In this document: positions 1-10,713 of the stretch, in pieces
Numbering within the stretch: position 1 is the first letter of the stretch
How the letters are laid out: each line of letters starts with the position of its first letter
Assembly (NCBI GenBank): GCA_024330925.1
Contig: JANDJK010000013.1
Span: forward strand, 1 to 44,644
Source: Nitrospira sp.
GTDB taxonomy: Bacteria > Nitrospirota > Nitrospiria > Nitrospirales > Nitrospiraceae
Direction: 5' to 3'
DNA length: 44,644 bases
Notes under the pieces: generated by a model
What the model was told of the DNA's origin: nothing
What the model saw: the letters and a program-made list of their open reading frames with translations, nothing else
Databases searched by the model: none
Program-made: the position numbers and the translations under genes

Positions 1-1599
1 CCGCCCCCAATATGTGGTCAGTTGGGACAGCATGTGATCAGGCTCTCTGCGGAAGAGCGTGCCGGGCAGCAGCGGGTCTCCTTCGGCACATCGGGCCATC
101 GTGGATCCTCGTTGACGCACAGCTTCAATGAGGCCCATATCCTGGCCATCGCCCAAGCGATCTGTGACTACCGATCACACCAACGAACAAGTGGCCCCCT
201 ATTTTTGGGGAAAGATACCCACGCACTTTCCCAACCAGCTTTTGTCACAACCTTGGAAGTCCTTGCCGCCAATCATGTCACCGTGATGATCGATCACAGA
301 GATGGTTACACCCCTACACCGGTCATCTCTCACGCCATCGTGTCTTATAATAGGGGTCGTACAGCAGGGCTGGCGGACGGTATCGTCATCACTCCCTCCC
401 ACAATCCACCAGAGGATGGGGGCATCAAATACAATCCTCCCCATGGAGGTCCTGCCGACACCCAGGTCACTACTTGGATCGAGAAACGGGCTAACGAACT
501 GTTGGCCAGCGGGCTCCGTGACGTGCGGCGTATGTCCTTCGAGCAGGCATATCGGGCCCCGACGACCCGTCAACATGACTTTGTCTCCTCCTATGTCGCG
601 GACCTCCCGCAGATCATTGCGATAGACCTACTTCGCCACTCCTCCCTCAAACTGGGAGTCGATCCGCTGGGTGGATCGGCCCTTGCTTACTGGGAGCCGA
701 TCGCAGCCCGATTTGGTTTGAACCTTGAAATCGTCAATCGCACCATTGATCCCACGTTCCGCTTCATGCCGCTTGATTGGGACGGAAAAATCCGGATGGA
801 CTGTTCCTCACCCTATGCCATGGCCAATCTGCTCGCACTCAAAGGTCGGTTCGATGTCGCGTTCGGCAACGATCCCGACACTGATCGGCACGGAATCGTG
901 ACTCGATCCGGCTTGATGAATCCAAATCATTACCTGGCTGTTTCAATCGCCTATCTGTTCACGCACCGGTCCCAGTGGAGGACCGACGCCGGAATCGGCA
1001 AAACATTGGTGAGCAGCAGCCTGATCGATCGCGTGGCAACACGCCTGCAGCGACGGCTTATCGAGGTACCGGTCGGCTTCAAGTGGTTTGTGAACGGTCT
1101 GTTGGACGGCTCCTTGGGGTTCGGCGGCGAGGAAAGCGCAGGAGCTTCCTTTCTTCGCCAGGACGGCACCGCCTGGTCCACCGACAAAGATGGGATCATC
1201 ATGGGCCTGCTTGCCGCCGAAATGACAGCTCGCACGGGCAAAAACCCGGCCCAACTGTATCATGAGCTCACAAACGAAATAGGCGAGCCGGTTTATGAGC
1301 GAATTGACGCTCCCGCAACACCAGAACAAAAAGCAGTACTCGCAACACTCTCTCCTGCCCACATCACGGCCACAACCTTGGCTGGCGACCGAATCATCGC
1401 CCTGTTGACGACGGCCCCTGGCAATGGCGCTCCCATCGGAGGGCTCAAAGTCGTGACGGAGCACGGCTGGTTCGCGGCTAGGCCGTCCGGCACCGAAGCC
1501 GTGTACAAACTCTACGCGGAAAGCTTCCGGGGGAGGGAACATCTCCAGCAGATTCAGGAAGAAGCTCGGGCCATCATCGGCAAAGCATTGGCGGGTTGA
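1..1599 (+). CDS. pgm: Phosphoglucomutase (alpha-D-glucose phosphate-specific), 5' end outside window
   Basis: Interconverts glucose 1-phosphate and glucose 6-phosphate in the cytosol, linking glycogen and sugar-nucleotide metabolism to glycolysis. The frame is open from base 1. A TTG at 22 could start a 525-residue protein, but E. coli Pgm (about 546 residues) has some 20 more residues before the conserved FGTSGHRGS, so the start is probably upstream. Visible motifs are [11 protein letters not shown], with the phosphoserine codon at 397-399, the metal-binding DPDTDRHG near 870-893, the sugar-binding [10 protein letters not shown] near 1129-1158 and the C-terminal phosphate loop [10 protein letters not shown] near 1480-1510. 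The residues just before the first conserved block look divergent, so a different N-terminus is possible. It converges on lipA across 89 bases. Confidence 0.95.
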   Translation, partial: PPPICGQLGQHVIRLSAEERAGQQRVSFGTSGHRGSSLTHSFNEAHILAIAQAICDYRSHQRTSGPLFLGKDTHALSQPAFVTTLEVLAANHVTVMIDHRDGYTPTPVISHAIVSYNRGRTAGLADGIVITPSHNPPEDGGIKYNPPHGGPADTQVTTWIEKRANELLASGLRDVRRMSFEQAYRAPTTRQHDFVSSYVADLPQIIAIDLLRHSSLKLGVDPLGGSALAYWEPIAARFGLNLEIVNRTIDPTFRFMPLDWDGKIRMDCSSPYAMANLLALKGRFDVAFGNDPDTDRHGIVTRSGLMNPNHYLAVSIAYLFTHRSQWRTDAGIGKTLVSSSLIDRVATRLQRRLIEVPVGFKWFVNGLLDGSLGFGGEESAGASFLRQDGTAWSTDKDGIIMGLLAAEMTARTGKNPAQLYHELTNEIGEPVYERIDAPATPEQKAVLATLSPAHITATTLAGDRIIALLTTAPGNGAPIGGLKVVTEHGWFAARPSGTEAVYKLYAESFRGREHLQQIQEEARAIIGKALAG

Positions 1600-1603
1600 G
1601 TCT

Positions 1604-1623
1604 CGTCGGGAACCACACCGACG
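1604..1623. terminator. Weak hairpin between pgm and lipA
   Basis: CGTCGG at 1604-1609 pairs with CCGACG at 1618-1623 around an 8-base loop, five bases after the pgm stop and between two convergent genes. There is no T-run, so this is only a candidate bidirectional terminator or mRNA end-stabilising stem. Confidence 0.3.
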
Positions 1624-1688
1624 CTCACACATCGAACGCGCTGACGTGGACTGGTTGACGATGCCCCGAAAGCCCCTTCCCGTGCGTT

Positions 1689-2630
1689 TTACAGCCTGAT
1701 CGCCACCTGCCGTTCGGCATGATACGAACTCCGCACCAACGGCCCGGACTCGACGTGGCTGAACCCTAGACCAAGCCCTTCTTCTTTCAAAACGGCAAAC
1801 TCGGAAGGATCGTAGAATCGTGAGACGGGCAGATGGTCCCTCGTCGGCTGGAGATATTGGCCGATGGTCAGCACATCGCAGTCGACCGATCGCAGATCGC
1901 GCATGACGTCTCGGACCTCGTCGATGGTCTCTCCCATGCCGACGATCAGACCGGATTTCGTCCTCATGCCCCATCCCTTGGCCCTCTCTAGCAGTTCGAT
2001 CGACCGCTGATATTTCCCTCTGGGCCGTATTCGGGGGAACAATCGAGGCACCGTCTCGATATTATGGTTCAGAATGTCGGGCTGCTCGGCACAGACGGTC
2101 TTCAGCGCCTCTTCGTTGCCTTCAAAATCGGGAATAAGCACTTCAACCGTGCAGTGCGGGTTCAGTTGCCTGATGAGTCTCACGGTCTCAGCAAACACCG
2201 CGGCACCGCCGTCCGGCAGTTCGTCGCGACTGACCGACGTGACCACGGCATGGCGAAGACGCAGGGCTTGCACGGCCTCAGCCACCCGTCGCGGCTCCTG
2301 AGAATCGACTGGCCGCGGCCGTCCAGTTTCGACCGAACAATACTGACACCGTCTGGTGCAAATGTCGCCGAGAATCAAAAAGGTGGCCGTACGGGCGTTC
2401 CAACACTCCCAGCGATTGGGACAGCGGGCTTCCTCACAAATCGTGTGGAGCTGAAGCCGCGCTATCGTACCCTGCACATCGAAATAGTCCGGGCCGGTGT
2501 TGGCCACAACCTTCAACCACGACGGAAGTCGGGGACGGGCACGTCCTTCTTCGTTCGGTCCCTGTGACCGTCGTCTCCCTGCAGAATCTCCAGAAGACGA
2601 TCGAAGATGATCAAGCGGCACAACACTCAT
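1689..2630 (-). CDS. lipA: Lipoyl synthase
   Basis: A radical-SAM enzyme that inserts two sulfurs into octanoyl-E2/H-protein to make lipoyl groups. Numbered from the ATG at 2630 (313 residues), the auxiliary cluster cysteines are C65, C70 and C76 (CEEARC...C) and the SAM cluster is CTRRCQYC (C91, C95, C98). The C-terminal RSSY motif that ligates the auxiliary cluster is also present, so the enzyme looks complete. The frame is open to 2726, but that would overlap the upstream gene by 100 nt with a low-quality Arg/Ser-rich stretch. The ATG at 2628-2630 gives an exact ATGA overlap with the upstream stop and is preferred. It is the last gene of the mrp-Rieske-unknown-lipA operon, consistent with joint dependence on Fe-S supply. 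Confidence 0.96.
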   Translation of the reverse strand: MSVVPLDHLRSSSGDSAGRRRSQGPNEEGRARPRLPSWLKVVANTGPDYFDVQGTIARLQLHTICEEARCPNRWECWNARTATFLILGDICTRRCQYCSVETGRPRPVDSQEPRRVAEAVQALRLRHAVVTSVSRDELPDGGAAVFAETVRLIRQLNPHCTVEVLIPDFEGNEEALKTVCAEQPDILNHNIETVPRLFPRIRPRGKYQRSIELLERAKGWGMRTKSGLIVGMGETIDEVRDVMRDLRSVDCDVLTIGQYLQPTRDHLPVSRFYDPSEFAVLKEEGLGLGFSHVESGPLVRSSYHAERQVAIRL

Positions 2631-3040
2631 CGCGCACCACCACGACCAGCGCCAAATCGACCGAGCAGACGGGCCAGAACGCCTCGCCGCTCCGCTACGG
2701 GAGGAGGATCGGGATACTCGACCCACCGTTCCTGCGAGCCCAGATATTGCATCTTGTGGAAAATTTTTTGGCTCCTCAACTGCCGGTAGCCCTGTTGGTG
2801 CAATAACGCAACCAATGCCAGCAAGGCGCTGTCTTGCGTTCCACAGGGTTCTGTCACGATACGGACGGTTTCATAGCGTAGGACTGCCCGATAGCCACCA
2901 TCTACCAATTCAAATTCAACGGTCCGGGTAAATCCCCGCTCTCGCGGGTCGAAACCGGCTAATTGATGTTTGTCGGGCAGTTCATCCATGGCACCGTTGT
3001 CAGCGCCCCTTTCTTGGCTCAACGACTGCTCGTCTCTCAA
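2627..3040 (-). CDS. Uncharacterised protein in the lipA operon
   Basis: A soluble protein of up to 137 residues that I do not recognise. It has no signal peptide or membrane segment. The middle (about residues 30-110) looks like a folded alpha/beta domain with alternating hydrophobic strands, and the C-terminus ends in a Gly/Arg-rich tail. It overlaps both neighbours by 4 nt: its TTG (3038-3040) overlaps the Rieske stop and its TGA overlaps the lipA ATG, so translation is probably coupled. The start is uncertain. The TTG has the overlap but no clear Shine-Dalgarno, and an ATG at 2989 would remove 17 residues. Context suggests a role near Fe-S assembly or lipoylation, but this is inference only. 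Confidence 0.75.
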   Translation of the reverse strand: MRDEQSLSQERGADNGAMDELPDKHQLAGFDPRERGFTRTVEFELVDGGYRAVLRYETVRIVTEPCGTQDSALLALVALLHQQGYRQLRSQKIFHKMQYLGSQERWVEYPDPPPVAERRGVLARLLGRFGAGRGGAR

Positions 3041-3354
3041 TCAACGGTTGGGACCAGCACCTTAATGTCGTTACCCTCCACCTTGACTTGAAAGACCTCG
3101 ACGGTTGCGGATGGATTCCTGGTACAGGCCCCTGTGGTCACATCGAATTGCCAGCCGTGCCAGGGGCAGGTTACGATGTTTCCCTCGACTTCACCATCTC
3201 CCAGCGGCCCGCCGCGGTGCGGACAAGTATTGTCGATCGCATGATAGGTCCCATCAACATTGAAGATGGCTAACGTGCGGCTCTTGACGTCCACCGTTAT
3301 TCCTTGCCCTGGTTTGATATCCCCGACCCCAGCAACCCGAACGAACTCCCCCAT
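3037..3354 (-). CDS. Rieske [2Fe-2S] ferredoxin-type protein (NirD/BphA3-like)
   Basis: A 105-residue soluble Rieske domain protein. The cluster ligands are visible as CPHRGG (C44, H46) and CPWHGW (C63, H66), the two-Cys two-His set of a Rieske centre. It has no transmembrane anchor or signal peptide, so it should be a cytosolic electron carrier like the small subunit of nitrite reductase or dioxygenase ferredoxins, not the bc1 Rieske protein. GGAGGG lies just upstream of the ATG at 3352-3354. It follows mrp by 46 nt and is coupled to the next gene by a TTGA overlap. Its redox partner is not evident from the window. Confidence 0.9.
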   Translation of the reverse strand: MGEFVRVAGVGDIKPGQGITVDVKSRTLAIFNVDGTYHAIDNTCPHRGGPLGDGEVEGNIVTCPWHGWQFDVTTGACTRNPSATVEVFQVKVEGNDIKVLVPTVD

Positions 3355-3400
3355 TCTCTCCCTCCATTATCATTAAATTGATGAACGTAACGATCCTCTT

Positions 3401-4276
3401 TCAATGACCAGTCAATGGCTGTTTGATTTTTTTGAGCAAACTGTCGATCGAAGAACCTCGTTGCGTACCATCTTCTAATTGATCGATGAGCTGTTGGGCA
3501 ATGTGACGAAAAGCCGCCGCTTGCGGCGACGTCGGATCCGTCACGACGATCGGATGCCCGCTATCCCCTCCTTCTCGAATCGCAGGATCGATGGGGATGC
3601 GCCCCAGGAAAGGCACCCCCAGCTTTTCGGCCGCTCGTTCGCCGCCGCCATGGGAAAAAATTTCGGTCCGTTCTCCACAATGGGCACACACAAAATAACT
3701 CATGTTTTCGATGATGCCCAGCAGCGGCACATTGACTTTTTGAAACATGGCCATCCCCTTGCGCACGTCATGGAGCGCGACCTCTTGAGGAGTCGTGACC
3801 GTGACGGCCCCGGCCAAGGGCACCATCTGCGACAAGGAAAGCTGCACGTCGCCGGTCCCGGGAGGCAAATCGATCAAAAGATAATCCAGCTCGCCCCATT
3901 CCACGTCGCGAAAGAACGCCTGGAGATATTGATGGACCATCGGCCCCCGCCAGATCAAAGGGGTCTCCTCGGGCACCAGAAACGCCATGGAGATTAACTT
4001 GACTCCGTAACTTTCGGCCGGAATAATTTTGCCGTCCCTCTGTTCCGGCCCCTTGGTGGGCCCCATCATCATGGGAATGTTAGGGCCGTACAGATCGGCA
4101 TCCAGTAACCCAACCTTGGCTCCCGTCAAGGCTAGTGCACAGGCCAGATTGGCCGCAACGGTTGATTTTCCCACGCCTCCCTTCCCACTACTCACAGCGA
4201 TCACGTGTTTGACGCCCGGCACTAAGCTGTTGGGCATATGCTGTGGTCGTTCTTGTTGGGTTCCTTCATCAGCCAT
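3401..4276 (-). CDS. mrp: Mrp/NBP35/ApbC-family Fe-S cluster carrier ATPase
   Basis: A P-loop ATPase of the MinD/Mrp family that binds and transfers Fe-S clusters to apoproteins in the cytosol. The deviant Walker A GKGGVGKST spans residues 31-39 and LIDLPPGTGD about 134-143. The cluster-binding CAHC (C197, C200) is the signature that separates Mrp/ApbC from MinD. At 291 residues the core is full length, with no N-terminal DUF59 domain. AAGGAG sits 7 nt before the ATG. It heads an operon with a Rieske protein, an unknown protein and lipA, all products that need or may need Fe-S clusters. Confidence 0.93.
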   Translation of the reverse strand: MADEGTQQERPQHMPNSLVPGVKHVIAVSSGKGGVGKSTVAANLACALALTGAKVGLLDADLYGPNIPMMMGPTKGPEQRDGKIIPAESYGVKLISMAFLVPEETPLIWRGPMVHQYLQAFFRDVEWGELDYLLIDLPPGTGDVQLSLSQMVPLAGAVTVTTPQEVALHDVRKGMAMFQKVNVPLLGIIENMSYFVCAHCGERTEIFSHGGGERAAEKLGVPFLGRIPIDPAIREGGDSGHPIVVTDPTSPQAAAFRHIAQQLIDQLEDGTQRGSSIDSLLKKIKQPLTGH

Positions 4277-4534
4277 GATAGTCTCCTTCTGTGATACATC
4301 CTCACCCGCCGGGTTCGCCCCCTCAGACCAGAGACCGCGAATGTCGAGTGGGTGGTTTCATCTATCATAAGGGATGGAACGAGGGAAAGAAATGGGCCAG
4401 TTGCTTTACGTCCCAATAGTCAGAACGGTAACCTTGTTAAGCAACCATAGCTTATGTTTCTCCGCCATGTTAATCGGACACTTCAATGGCACCGATGAGG
4501 CCTGGACAGGGAAGCGGCGACGCCGCTATCGACG

Positions 4535-7519
4535 ATGACAACTCCCTTTTCACCACTCTCATCAAACGATGCAGAGTCCGAATCGCTTGAGCCGGCAATC
4601 CGCCGCATTGGCGAGCACCTGGCCCGCCTATCTGCCGGTCACACGCCGACGATTTTTGAGGGCCGTTGGTGGTCCCAGTCGGCGATCAATCTCGCCATGA
4701 AGGACCCGGTCTTCAAAACCCGTCTCTTTCGCTTCATTGACGTTTTGCCGTCAATCACTGACGATGAGCGAGTCGTTTCCCTCGCCCAGGAATATTTTGG
4801 CGATTTGCACACTGAGATGTTCGGCATCCAGTGGGGATTGAAGGCACTGGCTGCCATGAGTCTAGGCGCTAAATGGACTGGCCAGTCAATCCGAACCCAT
4901 GTTGAACAGATGGCCCGAACCTTTATCGCGGGCGCATCAGTGGAGGAGGCGCTCCCCGTTTTGGAACATTTGTGGAAGTCTGGAAAAACCTGGTCTGTCG
5001 ATTTGTTGGGTGAAGCAACAGTCAGCGAGCATGAAGCTGACCAGTACAGAAACCGATGTCTGGAGGCCATAACCATCTTGGGGCGGACTTCTGCCGCCTG
5101 GCCTTATGCTCCTTTGCTAGAAGCAGACCATCTGGGACCAATTCCACGCGTACAACTCTCGCTCAAAGTCTCGGCACTCTCATCACAATGGGACCCGATT
5201 GATCCTGACGGGAGTTACCGATCCGTCGCGGAACGGCTCCGTCCTTTGATTGACCACGCCCTTTCAGTGCCAGCGGGGCTGATCTTCGACATGGAGCAGG
5301 CCGAGACGAAATCGCTCCTGCTAGACATCTTCACCAGACTGTTCAACGAGCCAGCATACCGTTCGTATCCCTATGCTGGCATCGCCCTTCAAGCGTACCA
5401 TCGAGAGACGGAACAGGATATTCGAAACTTGATTGCGTGGGTAAGGGCCCGGGGCACGCCCATCACGATCCGATTGGTCAAGGGAGCCTACTGGGACTCC
5501 GACACAGTCCGATATCGGCAGGCAGGCTGGCCAGTGCCGCTCTTTGAGCACAAGGCAGAAACGGATGCCAACTATGAACGACTGGTGTGTCTCCTCTGCG
5601 ACCATGCGGACTTGATCCGGCCCGCTTTTGGCACGCACAATTTGCGGACCCTCGCAGTCATCGAGGCGACGGCCAACAGCCGCCACCTGCCAGACTCCGC
5701 ACGGGAATACCAAATGATCTACGGCATGGCCGAACCGTTTCAACAAGCCATGGTGACGCTCGGCCGCCGGGTTCGGCTTTACACTCCAGTGGGCCAACTT
5801 TTGCCTGGTATGGCCTATTTGGTTCGCCGCCTGTTGGAAAACACATCCAATGAATCGTTCCTCCGTAAAGAATATGTCGAATCGCACCCTTTGGCCACAT
5901 TGTTGGCAGCACCCGTGGTCTTGCCGTCTCCGAGCACGCAGCAGATCACGACCAGCCCGGTCTCATTTGCCAATGAACCACACAGTGATTTTTCTCGTGC
6001 AGAGGTTCGTCGTGCCATGCATGATGGTCTCGCATTCGTTCGGACCCAGCTAGGTCGTCAGTGGGAACCAACCGACGCACAACTGAATCTCAGTGGTCCC
6101 TGGCTGATCTCCCGCAATCCAGCCAGACCCCACGAAATCGTTGCCGAGGTCCGTGGGGCGTCGGTAACTGATCTTGATCAAGCAATCCAACTGGCAGAGA
6201 AGGCTATTGACCACTGGCGGCGCCGGCCAGTTGAAGAACGAGCCTCCATCCTGGACAGAGCCGCCAATGAGTTTGCACGACGACGCTACGAATTGGCCGC
6301 CTGGGAAGTCTTCGAAGTCGGCAAACCATGGCGAGAAGCAGATGCCGACATCACGGAAGCAATCGATTTCCTGCGGTACTACAGTTGGCAGATGCGTCGT
6401 TTGGCTCAACCGATGAAACTGGGCGACCGACCTGGCGAGCTCAATCACCGGCTGTACGCCCCTCGGGGGGTCACCGCCGTGATCGCTCCGTGGAATTTTC
6501 CCCTCGCCATCCCGGCCGGCATGGTCGCCGGCGCCTTGGTGACCGGCAACGCAGTCCTCTTTAAACCGTCGGAGCGGGCTCCTCTATCGGGAATACTCCT
6601 CTCAGAGATTCTAATGTCTGCCGGAGTGCCGTCTGACGTGCTCATCTGCGTCCCGGGAGGACCGGAGATCGGGCGCGCTCTCGTGATCCACCCTCGCATT
6701 GTGACGATCGCCTTCACAGGATCAAAAGCCGCCGGGCTTCACATCTTATCCGAAGCCTCCGTCGTGCGGCCTGGGCAACCGATGGTCAAACGGGTGATCG
6801 CCGAGATGGGAGGAAAAAACGCTATCATCGTCGATGACACGGCTGATCTTGACGAAGCCATCACCGGTGTTGTGACGTCGTTCACAGGTTATGCGGGACA
6901 GAAATGTTCCGCCTGTTCACGGGTCATCGTGCACCGGTCTGTGTTCGATGAGTTCACCAGCCGGCTCAAGGAGGCAGTCGTGAGCCTTACAATCGGCGAT
7001 CCCGAATCCCCGGGGACCAAAATGGGCCCAGTCATCGACGAACGAGCTCAACGATCGATCCAGCAGTTCATTGAAGAGGGGTTACGCGACTGTGACGTGC
7101 TCGTTCAGCGATCGATCGAGCGGGAAGGGTATTTTGTAGGCCCAACCGTCTTTACAGGTGTCGATCCTCGTCATCGCCTTGCTCAAGAGGAAATCTTCGG
7201 CCCTGTGCTGACTGTAATCCGAGCAGAGAGTTTTGAGAACGCGCTGCAGGTAGCAAACGGCACCTCCTATGCACTCACAGGAGGCGTCTACAGCAGAAGT
7301 CCCAGAAACCTTGCGCTGGCCCGCGAGTGGTTCGATGTTGGTAATCTTTATCTCAACCGACCGATCACGGGTGCACTTGTTAGCCGCCAGCCCTTTGGGG
7401 GCCATCGATTTTCAGGGATTGGAGCTAAAGCGGGAGGAGAGGACTACTTGCCGCAATTCATGATTCCCCGCATCGTGTGCGAAAATACTCTCCGCCGGGG
7501 ATTCGACGCCGTCGAGTGA
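4535..7519 (+). CDS. putA: Bifunctional proline dehydrogenase / P5C dehydrogenase (PutA)
   Basis: Oxidises proline to glutamate in two channelled steps, delivering electrons to quinone through FAD and making NADH. The proline dehydrogenase barrel occupies about residues 90-450 (IFDMEQAETKS, RLVKGAYWD, and a LRKEYVESHPL-type end). The aldehyde dehydrogenase half spans about 520-970, with general base E757 in EMGGKN and nucleophile C791 in GQKCSAC. At 994 residues it is the short PutA type and starts directly with helical domain sequence, so there is no ribbon-helix-helix repressor domain as in E. coli PutA. No strong Shine-Dalgarno precedes the ATG. The last 108 nt overlap the 3' end of the convergent gene at 7412-8365. 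Confidence 0.95.
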   Translation: MTTPFSPLSSNDAESESLEPAIRRIGEHLARLSAGHTPTIFEGRWWSQSAINLAMKDPVFKTRLFRFIDVLPSITDDERVVSLAQEYFGDLHTEMFGIQWGLKALAAMSLGAKWTGQSIRTHVEQMARTFIAGASVEEALPVLEHLWKSGKTWSVDLLGEATVSEHEADQYRNRCLEAITILGRTSAAWPYAPLLEADHLGPIPRVQLSLKVSALSSQWDPIDPDGSYRSVAERLRPLIDHALSVPAGLIFDMEQAETKSLLLDIFTRLFNEPAYRSYPYAGIALQAYHRETEQDIRNLIAWVRARGTPITIRLVKGAYWDSDTVRYRQAGWPVPLFEHKAETDANYERLVCLLCDHADLIRPAFGTHNLRTLAVIEATANSRHLPDSAREYQMIYGMAEPFQQAMVTLGRRVRLYTPVGQLLPGMAYLVRRLLENTSNESFLRKEYVESHPLATLLAAPVVLPSPSTQQITTSPVSFANEPHSDFSRAEVRRAMHDGLAFVRTQLGRQWEPTDAQLNLSGPWLISRNPARPHEIVAEVRGASVTDLDQAIQLAEKAIDHWRRRPVEERASILDRAANEFARRRYELAAWEVFEVGKPWREADADITEAIDFLRYYSWQMRRLAQPMKLGDRPGELNHRLYAPRGVTAVIAPWNFPLAIPAGMVAGALVTGNAVLFKPSERAPLSGILLSEILMSAGVPSDVLICVPGGPEIGRALVIHPRIVTIAFTGSKAAGLHILSEASVVRPGQPMVKRVIAEMGGKNAIIVDDTADLDEAITGVVTSFTGYAGQKCSACSRVIVHRSVFDEFTSRLKEAVVSLTIGDPESPGTKMGPVIDERAQRSIQQFIEEGLRDCDVLVQRSIEREGYFVGPTVFTGVDPRHRLAQEEIFGPVLTVIRAESFENALQVANGTSYALTGGVYSRSPRNLALAREWFDVGNLYLNRPITGALVSRQPFGGHRFSGIGAKAGGEDYLPQFMIPRIVCENTLRRGFDAVE

Positions 7520-8365
7520 AGAACGGGGAGTCTGAATCTCGTATTCTTCTAACTCTTCTGTGATTTCAACGACAACCCCTCGATCGTCTTTCATCAGTCC
7601 CATTTCTTGACGTTCCACATATTTGACCAGTCCCACTCCTTTGGCAAACCAGGCAGTCATGGTATCCAACCCGACGATAGTCCGTCGGCCAGACGACAAA
7701 TGCACCTGCATGGTCATCCTGGCCTCGACCTTGATAACCTCGAAAGTGCCCGCTGGTACCGTAACCGTGTCACGGCCAAGGATCGTCACCCATCCCTTCG
7801 CATCGACCTTCTCAGAGGTCCCATCATGGTCCATATCCGTCCCGTAATCGAGACCGGTCCGATCGAACTGTTGAAAAGAAGAGGGGATCGTTAGTGGAAA
7901 CCGAAAAATCTGGTACGGCGTCAGTTGTTTCTCCAACGGTGTGCCCGGATCGGAACCATAGTAGACAATTCCGGCGGGATCTCGCCGATAGTAACTTTCC
8001 GAAGGACCATGATTGCCAGAATTCGTGTCATGAAAGACGGTAACCTGCACTGCATTGAGCATCTTGGTGCCTACGACCGTCGACACGTTGGTGAAGAACT
8101 TGTTGTCTACCGTTTGGATCGGCTCTTCCGTGATCTGTCCACGATAGACCCAGCGATTGCCAATGGCATCGGGAAAATAGTCGGCCGAGTCGGCGATGAT
8201 CACCGACTCCTCAGCGAGAGTAGTCCCCGGTCCGCCCAGTCCGACCTGCCAGCTAACCAGGAGGATGCTGCTCAGGATGATCCCCAGCACAACATGACTC
8301 ATTGTCATGAGATGGGTCACAAACAATGGTTCCCCCTTTCCGGTAGCCGACGGTACCATAGGCAT
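7412..8365 (-). CDS. Exported protein of unknown function
   Basis: About 317 residues. A hydrophobic N-terminal segment ending in TTLA-EES looks like a signal peptide, so the product is probably periplasmic or outer-membrane associated. The mature part begins with a YFPDAIGNRWVYRG-type stretch and contains a DRTGLDYGTDMDHDG segment, followed by a beta-rich region with VPAGTFEVIKVEA and WFAKGVGLVKY. The phrases 'GNRWVYRG', 'VPAGTFEVIKV' and 'WFAKGVGLVKY' recur in exported beta-rich proteins of unknown role. GTG 8368, ATG 8365, ATG 8356 and the ATGs of an internal MTMSHV are all possible starts. The last fits a signal peptide of normal length. The C-terminal 35 residues lie antisense to putA codons and may be a read-through tail. 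Confidence 0.8.
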   Translation of the reverse strand: MPMVPSATGKGEPLFVTHLMTMSHVVLGIILSSILLVSWQVGLGGPGTTLAEESVIIADSADYFPDAIGNRWVYRGQITEEPIQTVDNKFFTNVSTVVGTKMLNAVQVTVFHDTNSGNHGPSESYYRRDPAGIVYYGSDPGTPLEKQLTPYQIFRFPLTIPSSFQQFDRTGLDYGTDMDHDGTSEKVDAKGWVTILGRDTVTVPAGTFEVIKVEARMTMQVHLSSGRRTIVGLDTMTAWFAKGVGLVKYVERQEMGLMKDDRGVVVEITEELEEYEIQTPRSSLDGVESPAESIFAHDAGNHELRQVVLSSRFSSNP

Positions 8366-8453
8366 CACAGCTTCGGCAAGCGAATCACCGTTGTGACCAT
8401 GTCGGCACCCGACTTGCGTTTACGGGATCCCCGTCCCATAATTTTTTATTTGT

Positions 8454-9233
8454 ATGAATACCTCCCCTCCCCACACAGGCCGACCTCCTGCTTGGGCCGC
8501 TCCTCGATCTTCACGTCCGCCTTCTGTCCTGGTCACAGGAGCATCGGGAGGAATAGGACGAGCTGTGAGCCGCGCTTTTGCAGCCATGGGATGGCATGTC
8601 GGAATCCATTATGGCCGAAACAAACAAGCAGCCACCGTCACACTTCGTCTGGTCCTTTCCGCTGGCAGTCGCGGCACCCTCTACCAAGCCGATATCCGCG
8701 ATCCAAAGGCAGTGCGACAAATGGTCGAGAGCTGGCGCATACATGCCGACACCCCCATCGCCTTCGTTTGCAATGCTGGCATTGCGGGGGGGACTCTGCT
8801 GATCCGACATTCGGAGCAGACGTGGCATAACATCATAGCCACGAACCTCACCGGCGTGTTTTATTGCCTGCGTGCTGTCGCGCCGGTCTTGATGGCGCAT
8901 GGGGGTGGCTCCATCGTTGTGATTGGCTCCCACACCGGATTCCACGGAGCTGTGGGACAGGTGGCCTATGCCACGTCGAAGGCTGGATTGATTGGCTTGG
9001 TTAAAACTGCGGCATGGGAATGGGGCCCTCACAATATCCGGGTCAATCTGGTGCTCCCAGGTTGGCAAAAAACGAACATGACCAAAAACATCTATCCCAA
9101 GGATGGAAAATGGGTGGATCATGCCCTTCGGCGCCCCCCCGCTCTTGAGGAAGTAGCACAAACGATTGTCTACCTCACCGCACTTGAACACGTCTCCGGG
9201 CAAGTCTGGAACTGTGATAGCAGATTGCTGTGA
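8454..9233 (+). CDS. Short-chain dehydrogenase/reductase (FabG-like)
   Basis: A classical Rossmann-fold SDR of 259 residues. The nucleotide-binding motif TGASGGIG is at residues 28-35, the NAG motif (CNAGIAGG) near 104-111, catalytic Ser159 in VIGSHTG, and Tyr172/Lys176 in YATSK. The catalytic set is complete. The closest broad family is 3-oxoacyl-ACP reductase. The first 22 residues are Pro/Ser-rich and precede the fold, so the real start may be later. Position 110 nt upstream of bioD makes a role in pimelate/biotin precursor synthesis possible, but a generic reductase is as likely. The ATG follows an AT-rich stretch without a Shine-Dalgarno. Confidence 0.88.
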   Translation: MNTSPPHTGRPPAWAAPRSSRPPSVLVTGASGGIGRAVSRAFAAMGWHVGIHYGRNKQAATVTLRLVLSAGSRGTLYQADIRDPKAVRQMVESWRIHADTPIAFVCNAGIAGGTLLIRHSEQTWHNIIATNLTGVFYCLRAVAPVLMAHGGGSIVVIGSHTGFHGAVGQVAYATSKAGLIGLVKTAAWEWGPHNIRVNLVLPGWQKTNMTKNIYPKDGKWVDHALRRPPALEEVAQTIVYLTALEHVSGQVWNCDSRLL

Positions 9234-9330
9234 GCCCTGCTCGGCTATGCATACAAGATGTAAGATGGGCCGCAGTCACAAGGGAAAGGGCAGTGGTCCT
9301 CGATCAGGCAACAAACCGGACGTCTCTTAG

Positions 9331-10672
<1,342 letters not shown>

Positions 10673-10713
10673 GGACGGGGTTGTCTCGATTCGTTTCTGG
10701 TGCAGTCATCATT

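Noticed and set aside
943..1974. Long (343-codon) minus-strand open frame antisense to pgm
   Set aside because: Arg/Ser/Cys-rich composition, spans the pgm-lipA junction, no Shine-Dalgarno; a shadow of the pgm coding frame.
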